The notes: generated from the sequence alone by a model not told the origin. DNA of 64,000 nt from Blasia pusilla (GCA_050084515.1 CM114273.1:40052001-40116000), one strand, 5' to 3'; positions 1 through 11,690 are shown, counted from the first letter of the stretch. Numbers and translations are program-made.

Positions 1-850
1 TCCCATTGCACGCTCTCTCTCATCAGCGTTAGGCTCCACCAACTGTCGCACATGAGAATCCCATACAAGCCCCGGACCACCTTCTCTATAGGCATGTGAC
101 GAGGAAAACTCACAAATGTGGGTAGTGCCATCCTAGGTGGCCCACACGGTTCCACTTGCCATGGTGACCGATCAATAACCCTCACCACCGAGAAAGTCGC
201 CCAATATCCAAGATACTATCACGGTAAGGCAAGGATCCCGCCAGACCTTTGCATCATATGCTCGACGTAGAACCTCCTAGGCAACAAGTTTGTCCACCAC
301 AAGCGTGGGCGATGTGCACGTGAGCCAACTCGCATGTTTGCATTCAACAACACCGCTGGTCCAATCCAAGACCACACCTCATGAACACTCGCCATCATCC
401 GGGTCCGAGTGTCACCCAACAATGGAACATTCTCCAAAATGTAAGCTGGAGCACGTGCCTGATGAACCTGAAGATGTCGTAACACCCGTAACATCTCCCA
501 AAACAATCAAGACCTAGGGTCGTGTAATCCCTCACCATGACCTGCACGTGTATGACCCTGACATGGCCATCCAGCAATTACCAAATCCACAGGACCAACC
601 CTCTCAAGGTCCTGCACCCCCAACAATGCAATGTGTGACGGAAAAGCACGTTGGTACCCACGAATAGCTGATGGCGGCAACAACTCAGGATATCTCGGCA
701 TCAACTAACCAATATGTCGGGATGAGACTCTCTGGGCCGTCTCATCTTGCTCCACATACACGTATCTCCACACAGGAATACCGGCCTGCAACATTGCAGC
801 CAAACAAATGCTAATCCCACCAAAGAGATCTAACACACAAATGCCCTCCA
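1..850 (-). pseudogene. DNMT3-like cytosine-5 methyltransferase domain of gypsy copy 1
   Basis: Visible motifs in order on the minus strand: motif I VLDLFGGISI (about 801-837), the catalytic loop AGWPCQGHT with the nucleophile Cys codon at 561-563, motif VI YILENVPLLGD, and motif VIII RAHRPRLWWTNL, which resembles the AHRARYFWGNL block of animal DNMT3. The part carrying motifs IX-X is just reached at the left edge. Two in-frame stops interrupt it. One follows HIG, where copy 2 has CAG and this copy TAG. The other is at DPRS-stop-LFWEM, where copy 2 reads SPLFWEM. The frame runs upstream into the protease-DNMT linker (EAWCEAVIPHEEEEAPRR), which is intact in this copy and frameshifted in copy 2. 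The domain is non-functional here, but it proves that the DNMT is a fixed part of the family. Confidence 0.85.
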
Positions 851-1059
851 GCGGATACTGCCATACAATGGGTGTAGTATCCAAAGGGGATAACCCAACT
901 AGACCAGAAGTAGTAGTCCGCCGTGGGGCCTCCTCTTCCTCGTGAGGTATAACAGCCTCACACCAAGCCTCCTACCGTAGTGCACCGCCTGAACTCCAAA
1001 GTGACACATCTAACAATGAGGATGCCACGGCTGCAAAAATAGGGACCTCCTCTAGCTCC

Positions 1060-1640
1060 TCATGCGCAGGAGAATCCATAGCAAAAACATTACCCTCCAA
1101 AGAGTCTCTGGCCAAGTGACTACTCTACTAAAAACCGACCCACAGATGCTAACACTTTGTTGGGGAAGACCCTCTTGTCGAGCCCCATAAATAAATCTCA
1201 CAAGAACTTGGCTCATACGTCCATCCCGGACTGCCAACCATGTCTATAAGACGCTATCTCGACCCAATAATCCATCGAAAACCCATCGGGTACAATAATC
1301 GCTCCTCAATTAGTACATCATACGACTCGGTGATGTGACTACATGCAGATACTCCCAACCGGGAGCTATTAGTCGCATGATCTGGTCTCAACTGCATCTA
1401 AAACTTATCTCGTGTCATGAATTGAGACCTATCATTGGCTCCTCCAAGTGATGTTTGAATCGGAATGGGCAAGGCTCAAGCTCGACCTCCGAATACCCAA
1501 ACCAATACATGCCGCCTTTCCCAACATCAAGGTTGGGCACCGAGTCTAACAAGACTCTATCTGGTCTATACACCTGTCCTCTAGGACTCACCAATCGGAA
1601 GATCCCACTCCGGTTGTCCAACATACATACACCAGGTGTA
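1060..1640 (-). pseudogene. Retroviral-type aspartic protease of gypsy copy 1
   Basis: The minus strand reads RPDRVLLDS and then loses frame exactly where copy 2 has DSGAQLLILG. One base is missing in the DSG active-site triplet region, so the catalytic Asp is present but the following Gly is out of frame. Downstream, short blocks such as RDGRMSQVLVRFIYGAR match copy 2. In a Ty3/gypsy element this enzyme would cut the Gag-Pol polyprotein. This copy is inactive. Confidence 0.7.
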
Positions 1641-1652
1641 AGCCTCTAACGA

Positions 1653-3760
1653 TCAATGGCTGGTCGGGCTGGTAATGCATCCATCTTCGCGCCTTTGCCG
1701 CCAAGTAGCTTTGGTACTCAATGCTACACGACATAGAGGGTCGCTCCACCGCAACACCCTCATCCACCTCAACAAGTGTAGCAAGAATAACACCCCACGT
1801 TCACACAACGTGGCTGCTAGCTGAAATACATGAGCTAATTCAACTCCTAAAGCCATCAGCTCCGTGGCCGAAAATAATGGGGATCCCAACACTGAAGTTG
1901 CCATCCGCAATACTGCACTAGATGCTGCATCCATATCTACTACACGCGATGTAGATGCCTTAGTCCCCACTGTCGGCTCAATAGGTTGCGTAGGAACCAT
2001 GGATGGAGTCCTAAGCACCTCAGACAACAAGAATGACTGGGGAAGCCTAGCCTGCCTCCCAGCCTCATCCCTTTGTGGGTCCAACTCCACAGTAGCACCA
2101 CGTGGCTCTGACGCTCGAGTGGCTCCTCTCGTAACTGCAACTGATGCCTCAACGTGTGCTGCACTCGCCATATAAGAGAGATCATCCCCTCCATAAGAGG
2201 TGGAAGCCCCTGCTCCCAAACCTGATCTATGCTGGATACCAGCCATAGTAGCCATTTTCTGCTCCAACTGCTCAATCCTAGCAGCCATAGCCGACTCTGT
2301 CATAGTGGTAGGGGTAGCCACCGTAGGCTCTCCAACCACTGGTCCACCTCTACCACCCCTACCACCTCTACCACATCGGCCTCTCAGAGCTACTCCACCA
2401 CGGCCGCGGCTTGATCTCAGCTCTGGATGAAGATCAAAGCAACACTCTCGAGGATGACCTGGTCTCCCGCAATGATCACACTGAGTTGGGGCCGACTGAG
2501 GCCCATCCTCCAAAGTCCGTCTCCCATCCTCTTGGGGACAAAACTTCCTAACATGATCACCTCCACATGTCCAACATGATCGTCCTTCTTTGCAGGGGCA
2601 GCAAATGAAGGCAATGGTCTCTACGCAAGTGTCCCTCTAGGACTTGGTGAGGTCGTGTGTACCCCCACAACTCCCACTACTACTACCACCACCACTACTA
2701 CGAGGATCGTGAGGTGGATGCTGAACACGAGAAGTAGTAGTTGTATCCCTACTGAATGCGGATGTCATCACTCTCTCCTTCACCATGTTAAGCTCAATCT
2801 TCTCAGATAGAGCAAACACATGGGTCAATGTGGGTGAATCATGACTCATAAGAGTAGCATCACCTACCCTACGGCGCAAATCTCTGTCCAAGATCCCATA
2901 CCAAAATCGATGCTCGATCCTCGTCACACCTAGGTAATCGAAATCAGCGTCGCGTGATACGAGTGTATGCCTCACGAAGACTCTCATCAGTCTTTCGCTC
3001 AAATTTCTGAAGACTCCTCAACTTCTCCGTCTTCACTCCCTGATAGTTCTTCTTCAACCTTTTGAAGAACTTTGCAACCGGGATGAACGATGGTGGGGCA
3101 CTAGTAACTCCACTAGTACCCCCACTAGTATCTCCATTGGTACCCCCACTCCGACTCGTACTCGTACCACTCAACGTCGGACTGGCTGGCATAGTAGGAG
3201 CACTACTACCAATACCACCATGGGTGATAGACACATAGCCTGGAAACCAATATTGTCTCCATGCCTCAATCTCAGCAACATGGTCCTTCCTAAACTCATG
3301 GTAATCATCCATGGGTGGTCCTTCCAAGTCTTTGAAACAACCCCTTCCAAGCCAAGAAGGGTGTAAACAACGTGGCATTCCGCAACATCTGCATATCATA
3401 CCACGTATCAAACTCATGCATGAAGTCCTCCAACTCAATGATGCCCACTGCACCCGAGTATCGTCGTGGGCCCTTCATGGCCCCATATCCACCGTCCATG
3501 TCCCAAATCAATGGAGCTGCAACACTCGATAACAACGTACAAGACTCGGTGTTTGGAACACCCTCGTCCTCCTCTTCATCAACCGTCGGAAGTGGAAAAG
3601 GTAGCCGATACCTAAATCCACTCCGTGTGAAACCACCACTGTCTGCACCACGGTCCCCAACCAGACCACCCGACAGCTCCGTGATGACCAACCCCGATGC
3701 CGTACCACCACCAAATAACCAAGTGACGTCGATGTCGCTATACTATTCTAGCTCTACTAG
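1653..3760 (-). pseudogene. Gag polyprotein of gypsy copy 1
   Basis: Starting at a Met near 3691, the reading passes through several frames. An N-terminal acidic region (VDEEEDEG) comes first, then a retrotransposon-gag-like helical region (FMHEFDTWYDMQMLRNA; YHEFRKDHVAEIEAWRQYWF; LRSLQKFERKTDESLREAYTR). A Gly/Ser/Thr-rich linker follows. Then come two CCHC zinc knuckles, CWTCGGDHVRKFC (CX2CX3HX4C) and CDHCGRPGHPREC, an RGG-rich box and a short heptad stretch (IEQLEQKMATMAG). The N-terminal 430 bp (about 3316-3746) is missing from copy 2, so this copy gives the fuller Gag. At least three frameshifts are needed to read it, so it is not translatable as a whole. Confidence 0.75.
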
Positions 3761-4204
3761 CTATGGATGTAGGCAATCTAACTTGTCATCACCACAAGAA
3801 GCCTCCCACGGTCTACTCGTCATCCCTCCAGCCTCACTACCGGTAGCACACAGGAGTAACACTACTCTGGAAATCAGCGTCAACCCTAACAATGGGCGCG
3901 CAAGCAAGAAGCACCGATGGAGGGGATCCAAACACAGGAAGTCCAACGACAACCCTCCAATCGCAAATGGAAATCAAGGTAACATAATCCACCAAACGTG
4001 GTGCCCCCTGAATCCACAAAACCCACCACACAATTCTAACGCAATAGCTACTCCGCCGCGGGTCGATGAAGTGCTAGTCGAACTAGCAGCACCTGAAAAT
4101 ATCATTTGCATGGAGAGGCTACACCGTACTATGCGCTAGAGGTACATCAACCAAAAACCTGAGATGCATAAAGCGCCTAACACATCTCCTAACAGCACCA
4201 AATG

Positions 4205-4310
4205 AGCTACAACAGTGTGTACACTGGCATAGTTAAGAACTCAGGAGTTAAGCGTCCTCCACGCAGAATAGCCCAAAGATGGGTGACCAATTATGCAACA
4301 CTCAAATCCC
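4205..4310 (+). repeat. 5S rRNA-like segment with conserved internal promoter boxes
   Basis: The segment 4237-4288 matches the central part of plant 5S rRNA. It starts GAACTC, contains AGTTAAGCGT (box A region) and ends GATGGGTGACC (box C). The distance from first to last block is 52 nt, the same as in plant 5S rRNA as I recall it. The bases between the two blocks and both outer parts of the gene have diverged, so it is not a functional rRNA gene. It could be a dispersed 5S pseudogene or part of a Cassandra-type TRIM element, which carry 5S sequence in their LTRs. No LTR pair was found around it. Confidence 0.6.
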
Positions 4311-4336
4311 AAATCCTGCAAAAATTGCCTCACGCC

Positions 4337-4356
4337 CAAGCAAGCGAGCTTGCTTG
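4337..4356. repeat. 9-bp perfect hairpin with 2-nt loop
   Basis: CAAGCAAGC, GA, GCTTGCTTG form perfect arms and are followed by short CTTGCTCC repeats. It sits about 50 bp after the 5S-like block. No role can be assigned; it may be an element end or a slippage product. Confidence 0.5.
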
Positions 4357-4383
4357 CTTGCTCCTTGCTCCTTACTCCGCCTC

Positions 4384-5400
4384 TCACGCCCACTCGCCCC
4401 GAGCTACCACGAGTTGTCTCATGGCGATCGGACGTATCCCTCCACCCTCCTTCGACAACACCAAAAGTCGCCCCGCCCCCAATACCTGGGCTACTGTTGT
4501 TGGCATTCTCCCCTGAGTTGGGTGAGAGGCAACCTGAAGCAACTCGGAAAAGCCGCTAGCAGAGTCCTCGAGGGAAGAGCAATCACAAAGGTGTTCGTAC
4601 ATCATACCGGACAACCCTTCAGCTGCTATCCTAGGGGAACGCCCGAGTGCCCGTGCAAAGAGGGACGGGTCTAGGCATAAGGTCATGTCACGATGGAAGT
4701 CACGTGCAAATGTTGGGATGTCAACCGTTGGATGAGGATGTAGCCTCCGGAGGGCATCGATGGTAATAGCGGAAGGAGAAGCCGTATCCATAGGGCGGAG
4801 CGCATGAGCTACTCGCGAGTACTCCCCAGCTCACCCAAGTGTCCTACATCGTCACACTCTGGCTGCTACAGGATCGTCCGCTGGGAAACCAAGTGAAGTA
4901 CTACCTTTGGCATATGCCACGAACTCGCTCTGCAGAAACTCCCAATCGCCTCCTCGGAAGCGCCGCAATCGGGCCACAACCTCTCTATGGCCAGCCTTCC
5001 CTCCTCGGGTATAGCGAAGGCACTATCGTGGAAGGCGAAGTAGTAGATACCACGAGAGCTCATCCATAGGATCAAGCGCGATCCTAGATAGGGGAAGGAG
5101 GAAAGACTGGCGAAGCTCATCCCGAATGGCATGGGGGATCCTATGAAACAACCTCGAGCAGGGAAAACGGGTCTCAAAGAGACCTGTGATGCTGCCAAGG
5201 TGGGACCTCAACCACTCCCATGCCTCGGGAGGAGGCGATGATGCATGAAGCATCGTTGAGCATCCATGATCGACTGGAGGAACCACACATCCAAATCTAT
5301 CAAAGTCAGGATGTTCAGCCGCTAAGTGGTTTGAATTCCTGAACGAGTGAAGAATTCGGGACAACAAGGGCATTTCGTATCCCGGCTAGATGACCCATGG
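4384..5400 (-). pseudogene. Non-LTR-type reverse transcriptase fragment
   Basis: Three overlapping minus-strand frames together give an RT-bearing polypeptide. An upstream helical region comes first (WEWLRSHLGSITGLFETRFP, then RDELRQSFLLPLSRI). It is followed by AAEGLSGMMYEHL and the start of the palm, LLVLSKEGGGIRPIAMRQLV, which corresponds to the conserved KxGGxRPI block of non-LTR RTs. It stops before the catalytic Asp motifs. A second copy of the same family lies on the plus strand at 26.0-26.8 kb and shares FP-C-RLFH-IPH-IR-EL and LSKEGG. The fragment lies directly upstream (in its own orientation) of gypsy copy 1 but shows no sign of belonging to it. Confidence 0.65.
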
Positions 5401-7500
5401 ACCTACGCAAGGGGCCAATGCGGGTCGAGGCATGGACACCGCTCACCAAGAAGAGAACATGACCCCCTCCATCAAACTCGAGAGACTATCCCCACCGGAA
5501 TCCGCCTCACAACCCCCATTCAAGCTAGCACTAATGGTAATCGACTCTCTTTCCGTCCACGAAAATGGTCTCCCTAGTATGAACTCTCATCTACCATCTT
5601 CACGTAGGACTTATGGCTCAATCCCTTCCCAAAACAATGTAGAGATAGTATGGAGGTAGTAATGATATGGAAAGAGAATAGATGGGAATAGAGTGGGATA
5701 AGGGAGAAAAACATGGGTCAAACGTGAGCGAGAAACATGCGTGGCTACAAGATAAGGACATAGAGAAAAAGGGGTGGTGTGGAAGAACAACATGAGTTGT
5801 CTTGGAAACATTCATGACATGACAACAAAACGAGACAACAAAGAGGACCCTAATACCTACATGAGAAACCCTAAAAAATCAATAATATAAGAAACAAAAT
5901 AAGATAAAAAAAATACTTCACTATAAAATTGACGTTACGGATCAAAAGTAGATGAGACCAATATCTCCGTTTTGATATAACACACGACCTCCTTCCATCC
6001 TCCATCACTCCTTCAAAATCCGCCCCGTCTTTCACCATCCTTCGCCGCAGTAGAGCTCAACCCGCGCCCAAACCCCGTCGTCGCTTCTCCGTGACGCCAC
6101 CGGTGTTAGTTAATGGTAGGAGAGAAGAAATTAAAATAGTGGAGTAACTATATACACGAGTTGTACAGATTACCATAAATAAATACTTTGCTCGGGAATG
6201 TGGAAGAGAATGATTAGTTAGGGCGGAAAGTAAGTGGTAGCGATAATGTATCCATTGCGCCTAGGTCCTCCGACACCATCAGCAATCCATGGAAATCGGT
6301 TCGCAGCCCGCTCTGGGTACCGGGCAACGTAGCCCTGCGTACGACCACGTGACAGCGACACGCATGCATGGATGCATGCATGCTCGCTCGCTCGGTCAGA
6401 TCTGAAACTGCAAATCAGAGCGCTCCTTCACCCGCAGTCACGTTGGACCTACGATATTCACGACGGCGCCGAAGGATGTAGACGCAGACGCTCCTTCACC
6501 CGCAGTCGTCGGACTGCTGTGGACGAGGTTTAGCTGCTGAGCGAGCGTAAGCCCGGTCATTAAGCGGTTCTCCTCCTACGCTCGGCTAAAAACGGTTAAA
6601 ACGGCCACTGTACAGTGGAGTAGATCGACCTGGAGAAGGAAACGTAGACGCATTGTAGTACCCTTTCCGTGGGCCTGGGTTTCTGCCAGCCCAGGTCCCT
6701 TTTGCCGTTCAACTAACTCTCCTTCCATGTCAACGGAGCGCAGCGCAAAAGCTCCGCCCAGTTACTACTGTCGGACTTGACGTCGTGATAATAATAATAA
6801 TAATGAAGCCCTCGTGGACGGCGAGGAAGGACGGACGGATTCTTCTCTTCGGTTCGTGTGATGGTGATGTCGTCACCCTCATCCGTTGTGTTCCGTTCGC
6901 AGTCGAGTTCAAAATGGTGGTATACGGTTTTCTACGAAAGAGGAGGGGGAAGAGGTTGCGAACAAGTCTGCCGTCATCATATTGAAATAAAAATAAGTTT
7001 TGGGTTGTATTTTAAAAGTAGCGAAGAGTTACTAAAATTGATCTTAGAAGAAATTAGCTATTTAAACGGTTACGAAGGTAGTTTATATTATTGTTGGTGG
7101 GTGTAAAGGAGTATAATGGAAAGGAACATAAGTAAGAAAAATTATCATGCAAACAATTGTAATAGTTGGTGTAAGTGATAATGAAAATAAATAAGTGCTT
7201 CTAGGACGGAAAAGAAATATAAATTGTATTCTGAGTTTAGCAAGTGAAGTGTATCGTTGTCACATGGTGTGAACAAGGTAAATCTCAGATCTTAAGAAAG
7301 AGTAAGTTTTAAGAGTTTCATGGTCATGACAGAGTTATGAGCATGAATACTGAAGCATAACTAGTAGAGTACTATGGTGATGTGATCTAAGCTGAAAATT
7401 TCACACAAAATCCGGAAGTATGACAAGTGCCAAAATATGCACATGATATAAATAAAAATGGTGTGAGTTTGTAGTGTAGCTAAACTATAGCATAGAAATA
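5400..7500. other. Gene-free interval with simple repeats
   Basis: No coding sequence was recognised. The interval contains a 19-bp direct repeat (6421-6439 and 6489-6507), an alternating GCATGCAT / GCTCGCTCGCT run near 6362-6395, and a TAA microsatellite. Base composition changes from GC-rich (6.0-6.9 kb) to AT-rich (from 6.97 kb). Short open frames here have no recognisable motifs. Confidence 0.5.
6786..6804. repeat. (TAA)n microsatellite
   Basis: About five to six uninterrupted ATA/TAA units. Confidence 0.8.
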
Positions 7501-7565
7501 GTATGGGCAATAATGTGAAAACAAGGAAGTAGTTAAATAGAAACACATAATGTACTTGGGTAGAA

Positions 7566-7811
7566 CTAGGCGCACTTCTTTTTCCCATGTGAACCTCCAA
7601 GTGTACCACATTGGAATGTGTCTAAGTCTATGACAGAGCTCGCCAAAGTGACTTTTGTCTTGACAATATCGAAGTCTGGAAGGATTGGTACAATATGAGG
7701 TTCATCTGTTGAAGGTGGAGTGAACTCTAGTAGCTCTCCGTTGGTGTAAGCAAGTTTCATCCTAGAAATGAGATGGCTTGCTTTGGTAGAAATAATTCTA
7801 TATATAATCAT
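7566..7811 (-). other. Short open frame past the helicase of Helitron 1
   Basis: An 81-residue minus-strand frame lies just downstream of helicase motif VI. It has no recognised domain. It may be the remnant of a Helitron C-terminal extension or unrelated. Confidence 0.3.
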
Positions 7812-7898
7812 GGGAAGGAGAAGGTGAAATGCATGACAAAATGTGCGGAGCTGGTCTAGTCTTATGCCATCAGAAGCAATGCTGAAAAGTCTATTAGC

Positions 7899-9060
7899 CT
7901 AAGAATGTGTGAGTGTCGTATTCTTGAAATCAACTTTTTTATAACGTAGTGCCTCTTTTTGTATACGTTTTAAAAAGTGAGAAAATAGAATATTATAATT
8001 ACGAGTGATAGAAACAGTCAAGCCCTGACTTTTGTGTGCTGTGATAGCATAACCAAGAGTCAAGGTGATTTTTTTTTTTGTAAAAGTTTTTTCCAAAAGT
8101 ATAGTTCACAGTAGAAAAGCTTGTCTTAATAATGTTAAGTAGTTCACTTGATGTTGAAATTCTTATGGTGATAGAAAGTAGTACATCGTGCTTATTATTT
8201 AAATCAATTACAAGAACATGGGAGCCATTCGCTGCATGTGACTTTATGTCTATGTTAGACGTCAACATTACAAGACAACCAATGGCAACAAAGGGAAGCT
8301 GATGGAAATCATCATCTTCAATCCATTGCTTGAACTCAGGTAGTGAAGATGCATCTGTTGCAACATGGACCGGTATTATTGAAGAATTTTTGAAAAATCT
8401 TTTCAAACAAAGAATGTTGTAGACATCAACATCACTTTGATGTGTGCATATTATAGTAGTGTCGTCGATGATGAAATAAATTGCGTCATTCTCACTCACA
8501 AAACATTACTGTAAGCAATATGATATCTCATTTGGTGTGGGTAACCTCTGTCTAACCATGTTAAGAAAAGCCAAATATTCGTCATCATGTGCGTGTCTCA
8601 TTGATGTAGAAAGTGTAGCTTCTATAATATTTTGTAGAAGTGGTGGAGACAAATGGCATGTCTTGCACAAAGGTTGTGAGTTATGTTTACACACAGGGGG
8701 TAGCTGTGCCATATCTCCTACCAGTATAAGAAGTTTATCTGCAAATGGAAATATGAGGAGGAAGATTGGTTAAGTCTCATGGAGACAATTTGTAATAAGC
8801 GTCGGGTTAGGGTTTCTTCTGAGGTTGGGTGCATATGTGGAACCTCTCCACGTATAGGAGTAAAAAAATGCAAAGTTGATTGTTGTTGCATGTTTGTGTA
8901 AACGTACAACGGCAATACCTCAAGTTGCTGCCAACTTGGAAATTTATGCCAAGAAAATCCATAAGTATGATTTTCCATAACTAGGTGATCTTGTTAACAT
9001 AATAATTCTAGATTAGAGGCTCTTTATCTTAGGGAAGAGAATCTTTTGCTCATAATTTAA
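7899..9060 (-). pseudogene. Helitron 1 PIF1-like helicase domain
   Basis: Motifs on the minus strand: LNYEQKILF upstream of motif I; a degenerate Walker A ending YGKSY near 8970; ILVGDMAQLPPV (motif II/III region); FLNMVRQRLPTPNEI; TTIICTHQSDVDVYN; GCLVMLTSNIDIKSHAANG; and LGYAITAHKSQGLTVS (motif VI). The order fits the helicase half of RepHel. Frame changes and stops lie between most motifs, including a poly-T/A tract near 8070 that shifts frame. Confidence 0.75.
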
Positions 9061-10097
9061 AAGACTCAAATTTAGTGGAGATGTGGAATCAGGTTGGATT
9101 GGCTGATTCAATGGTAGTTGGTGATTTGTTTGACGGAGTAGGATATGGAGATCACGATGAATCACAGGTTTGAGAACTTCCAAAGCCCTAGATAGAATTT
9201 CAGCAGTATGGACTTTGCTCCACAGATTGGCATTGGCATGGGATGTTATCAAGGTCTCTATATCAATGACATCTCAAACGATCTTATGAAACATGCACTT
9301 ATGCAAGTATGTCCATTGATGTGAGTCGGAACTAAGAAGTAAATTCTCAGATCTGAAGGGGACATTTTGAAGAAGTTGTACATAAAAGAAATTATTCCAT
9401 TGATGCGGCGGGTGAAATTCTGTAAATCTTACAAGTCCATCTGAACAAAAAATGGTATTACCTAACGCATCAATGCCTATAATGGAGTCTTGAAATTCTT
9501 TTGGGTGATGTCTTGTAAATTTGGTGTGATGTCCAGTAGTGGGTGAATGTAAAAGTCTCCAGAGAGAATGGCCTGGCACAATAGAGCTCAATGGGGTGCA
9601 TGCATGGAACGAATGCATGTTTGTATAAGGAAGTTTGACGTGACGATGGACTGGAATCAATATATTTTACAGACCGGGATCTAAATATAATTGGAATCTA
9701 CATGGATGATAATGAAGCCTCTATTGAAGAAACATAACAATTAAGTACAACGCTAGATACAAGTTTAAGTCTAATCTCATGCAAGTCCTCAAGTCCTAGA
9801 CATCTTGCTGATTGAGTGTCAATGTCGAGTGACCCAGTTGGTTCAAATTTTAAGGCATACTTCAGAAGATAAAAAAGACCATTCAGTGTTTGTCACTCGC
9901 TAAATGTTCATGTGAGCCCCCCACAAGAGTAAGATCAGAGGATGATAGGGAATGACATTACGATGAGCATGTTCTGGTCTCAAAATATGTCCAACGCATG
10001 GTCTTTGGGTCAATAAATGGGACGGTGTTTAGATTTACATCAGCAGGGAAGACTAAGCATTAGTAGGGTCGCTGCCCTTGTTTTTTCCTGATAATAC

Positions 10098-10620
10098 CTA
10101 CCCCTTTCTTGCATTTATGCACCTACTTGGTAGTGACAAAGTCATGTAGTAAAAGTCACATGAGGGATTTGTTTCGGGTGAGGGATGATGAGCAGGTCTA
10201 TGAGGTTGTGGAATATAAGCCCAAATTTCTGATGTAATCTGCTCAATGTCAGCTTTGTGAACCCATAATATGATGTGGCAATGCAGGCTACCTCTACCCT
10301 GCAGTTCATACCTTATTACATAGTCCATAACCCGACCTAAAAGCTGGGGACCTGAGAATATGTACTTATCAAGGAATATATGAAGCTTTGTATGAAATAT
10401 TTGAGTGCATTCAGAGGGTCCGTCACGCCAAGTAAACTCAGGATTGAACTTCTGTAGAATTTCCTCAATATGGGCAATCTTAGGCCATCTTGTTGATGAA
10501 ACCTCATTGGATGTTAGTGTGAGAAAGAAATGGGACATTCCCCATTTGTGAACCACGACTTTAAGGTCTTTTAAGTGTTTTCTATGCTAGTCGGGACTCC
10601 CAAGTATTTGTGGGATGAGT
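10098..10620 (-). pseudogene. Helitron 1 Rep (HUH endonuclease) domain
   Basis: The region reads ILGSPD, then HRKHLKDLKVVVHKWGM, FFLTLTSNEVSSTRWP (the FxTxT block of Helitron Rep) and YVIRYELQGRGSLHCHIILW. The last contains the metal-binding HUH motif as H-C-H. In Helitrons this domain nicks and rejoins single strands through catalytic tyrosines; those tyrosines were not located with confidence. There is one in-frame stop between ILGSPD and HRKHL. Confidence 0.8.
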
Positions 10621-11690
10621 GAGTGTTTGGACAAGTCATGATATAAATATTTCTCACCCAGATGTGGTTTCTCTTTGCGTAGTCTTTTAAGATCCTTATT
10701 GAGAATGAAGGAGCGAGAGGTTGAACAAAGTGAAATGGATTGTCTCAACTGATACATTACAAGTGAGTAAGGCTTGAAGAGGGAAAATGGGCTGAATGTC
10801 TGTCTTGTTTTGAAACGCATGTAATTAGAGAAGGAGCCGGAACTTGGAAAGAAGCCATGCAAGTATGGAAACAAGAAAAGAAATATTCCAATCTCTATTG
10901 TGAGTATTTTTTCCTGTGATATGCCTATGGAGTCTGTGAAGAATTGTTCTCTAGTGTTAGCTTCCTTTCTCAAGTAGAGGCAACCATTGTCAAAAATGTT
11001 TGAGGACTTTATGTTACGTGTAGGCAAGAAATATGTGATGTCTTGGAGTATATTTAGCTATGGTTGGTAGGGATTATAAGTCCTGCTCTGCGTAACCAAA
11101 CCCTTTTCTTGGGCAGTTTTTAATATGGATGTTACCACTGATCCATGAAGTACAACTTAACCAACAGATCGATTGGGTAGTTCAAGAAGACATTTTTAGT
11201 CTTTGTAGAGGTCATTGATTGAAAAGTTGGTGAGAAGTACTTACTTTAGACTATCAATAATAGCTTCAATCTTATCTCTTGATGATGATTCCATATTCCA
11301 GGCAACAAGAGGGGAATCAATGAGTAATGTAGGATTGAAGAATCCTTTGTGGAATCCATTAAATTTGTTGACAATACCAATTATAGAGTCTACAATAGAT
11401 AGTAAATGTAGATGATGTGGATTGGGAGCTAATATGATATGTATGTAAGCACGAGTCATGTAGACATTTAAGCTAGTGCATGGTTGATTAGTGGTACAAA
11501 GGTCACATGCATAGAACTCTCCTTCCCTGGGAATAATGTACGACGTAAGAAAAACATTATATAGGGCATAGGGAGGATAAATGGTTGACCATTTTTTAGC
11601 GTGGTGTTGAGTAAAGGACTACACCACAATACCCGTAACATTGCATAGAGAGTATAAATGCATTGCAAATATCTTTCCACTTAGATAACA
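10587..11690 (-). pseudogene. Helitron 1 N-terminal region
   Basis: Three minus-strand blocks (11468-11680, 11241-11459, 10587-11027) lead, through stops and frameshifts, directly into the Rep domain. The middle one ends with AWNMESSSRDKIEAIIDSLK. They carry no motif that I can name, and are assigned to the Helitron by position and continuity alone. Confidence 0.45.

Larger units (their letters stand above)
1..3760 (-). mobile_element. Ty3/gypsy retrotransposon with captured DNMT, copy 1 (degraded, cut by window edge)
   Basis: The whole stretch is recognisably the same element as the one at 58.47-64.0 kb: position 1 aligns with about 60597 and position 3750 with about 63949. Reading the minus strand downward it gives Gag (3691 to about 1653), PR (about 1640-1060) and the cytosine methyltransferase (about 840-1). 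RT and RNase H would lie beyond the left edge. Reading frames are broken by single-base indels and stops. One example is a lost base in the protease active site, another is CAG to TAG within the DNMT. Homology to copy 2 can be followed to about 3810, where copy 2 leaves the window. The 5' LTR was not identified; sequence from 3760 to 4140 may be leader. No flanking target duplication can be seen. Confidence 0.85.
7560..11690 (-). mobile_element. Helitron 1, RepHel-type rolling-circle transposon (decayed)
   Basis: On the minus strand the order of coding blocks is N-terminal region (about 11.68-10.6 kb), HUH Rep nuclease (10.56-10.1 kb), linker (9.7-9.1 kb), and a PIF1-like helicase (9.05-7.9 kb). 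That is the domain order of a Helitron RepHel protein. Multiple stops and frameshifts separate the blocks, so it is inactive. The Helitron ends (5' TC, 3' hairpin plus CTRR) were not found, so the limits given are limits of coding similarity only. Confidence 0.75.

Noticed and set aside
3372-4139. A 255-codon plus-strand open frame
   Set aside because: From 3372 to about 3700 it runs antisense to Gag of gypsy copy 1. Its Ser/Pro/Asn-rich sequence is low-complexity and has no independent support.
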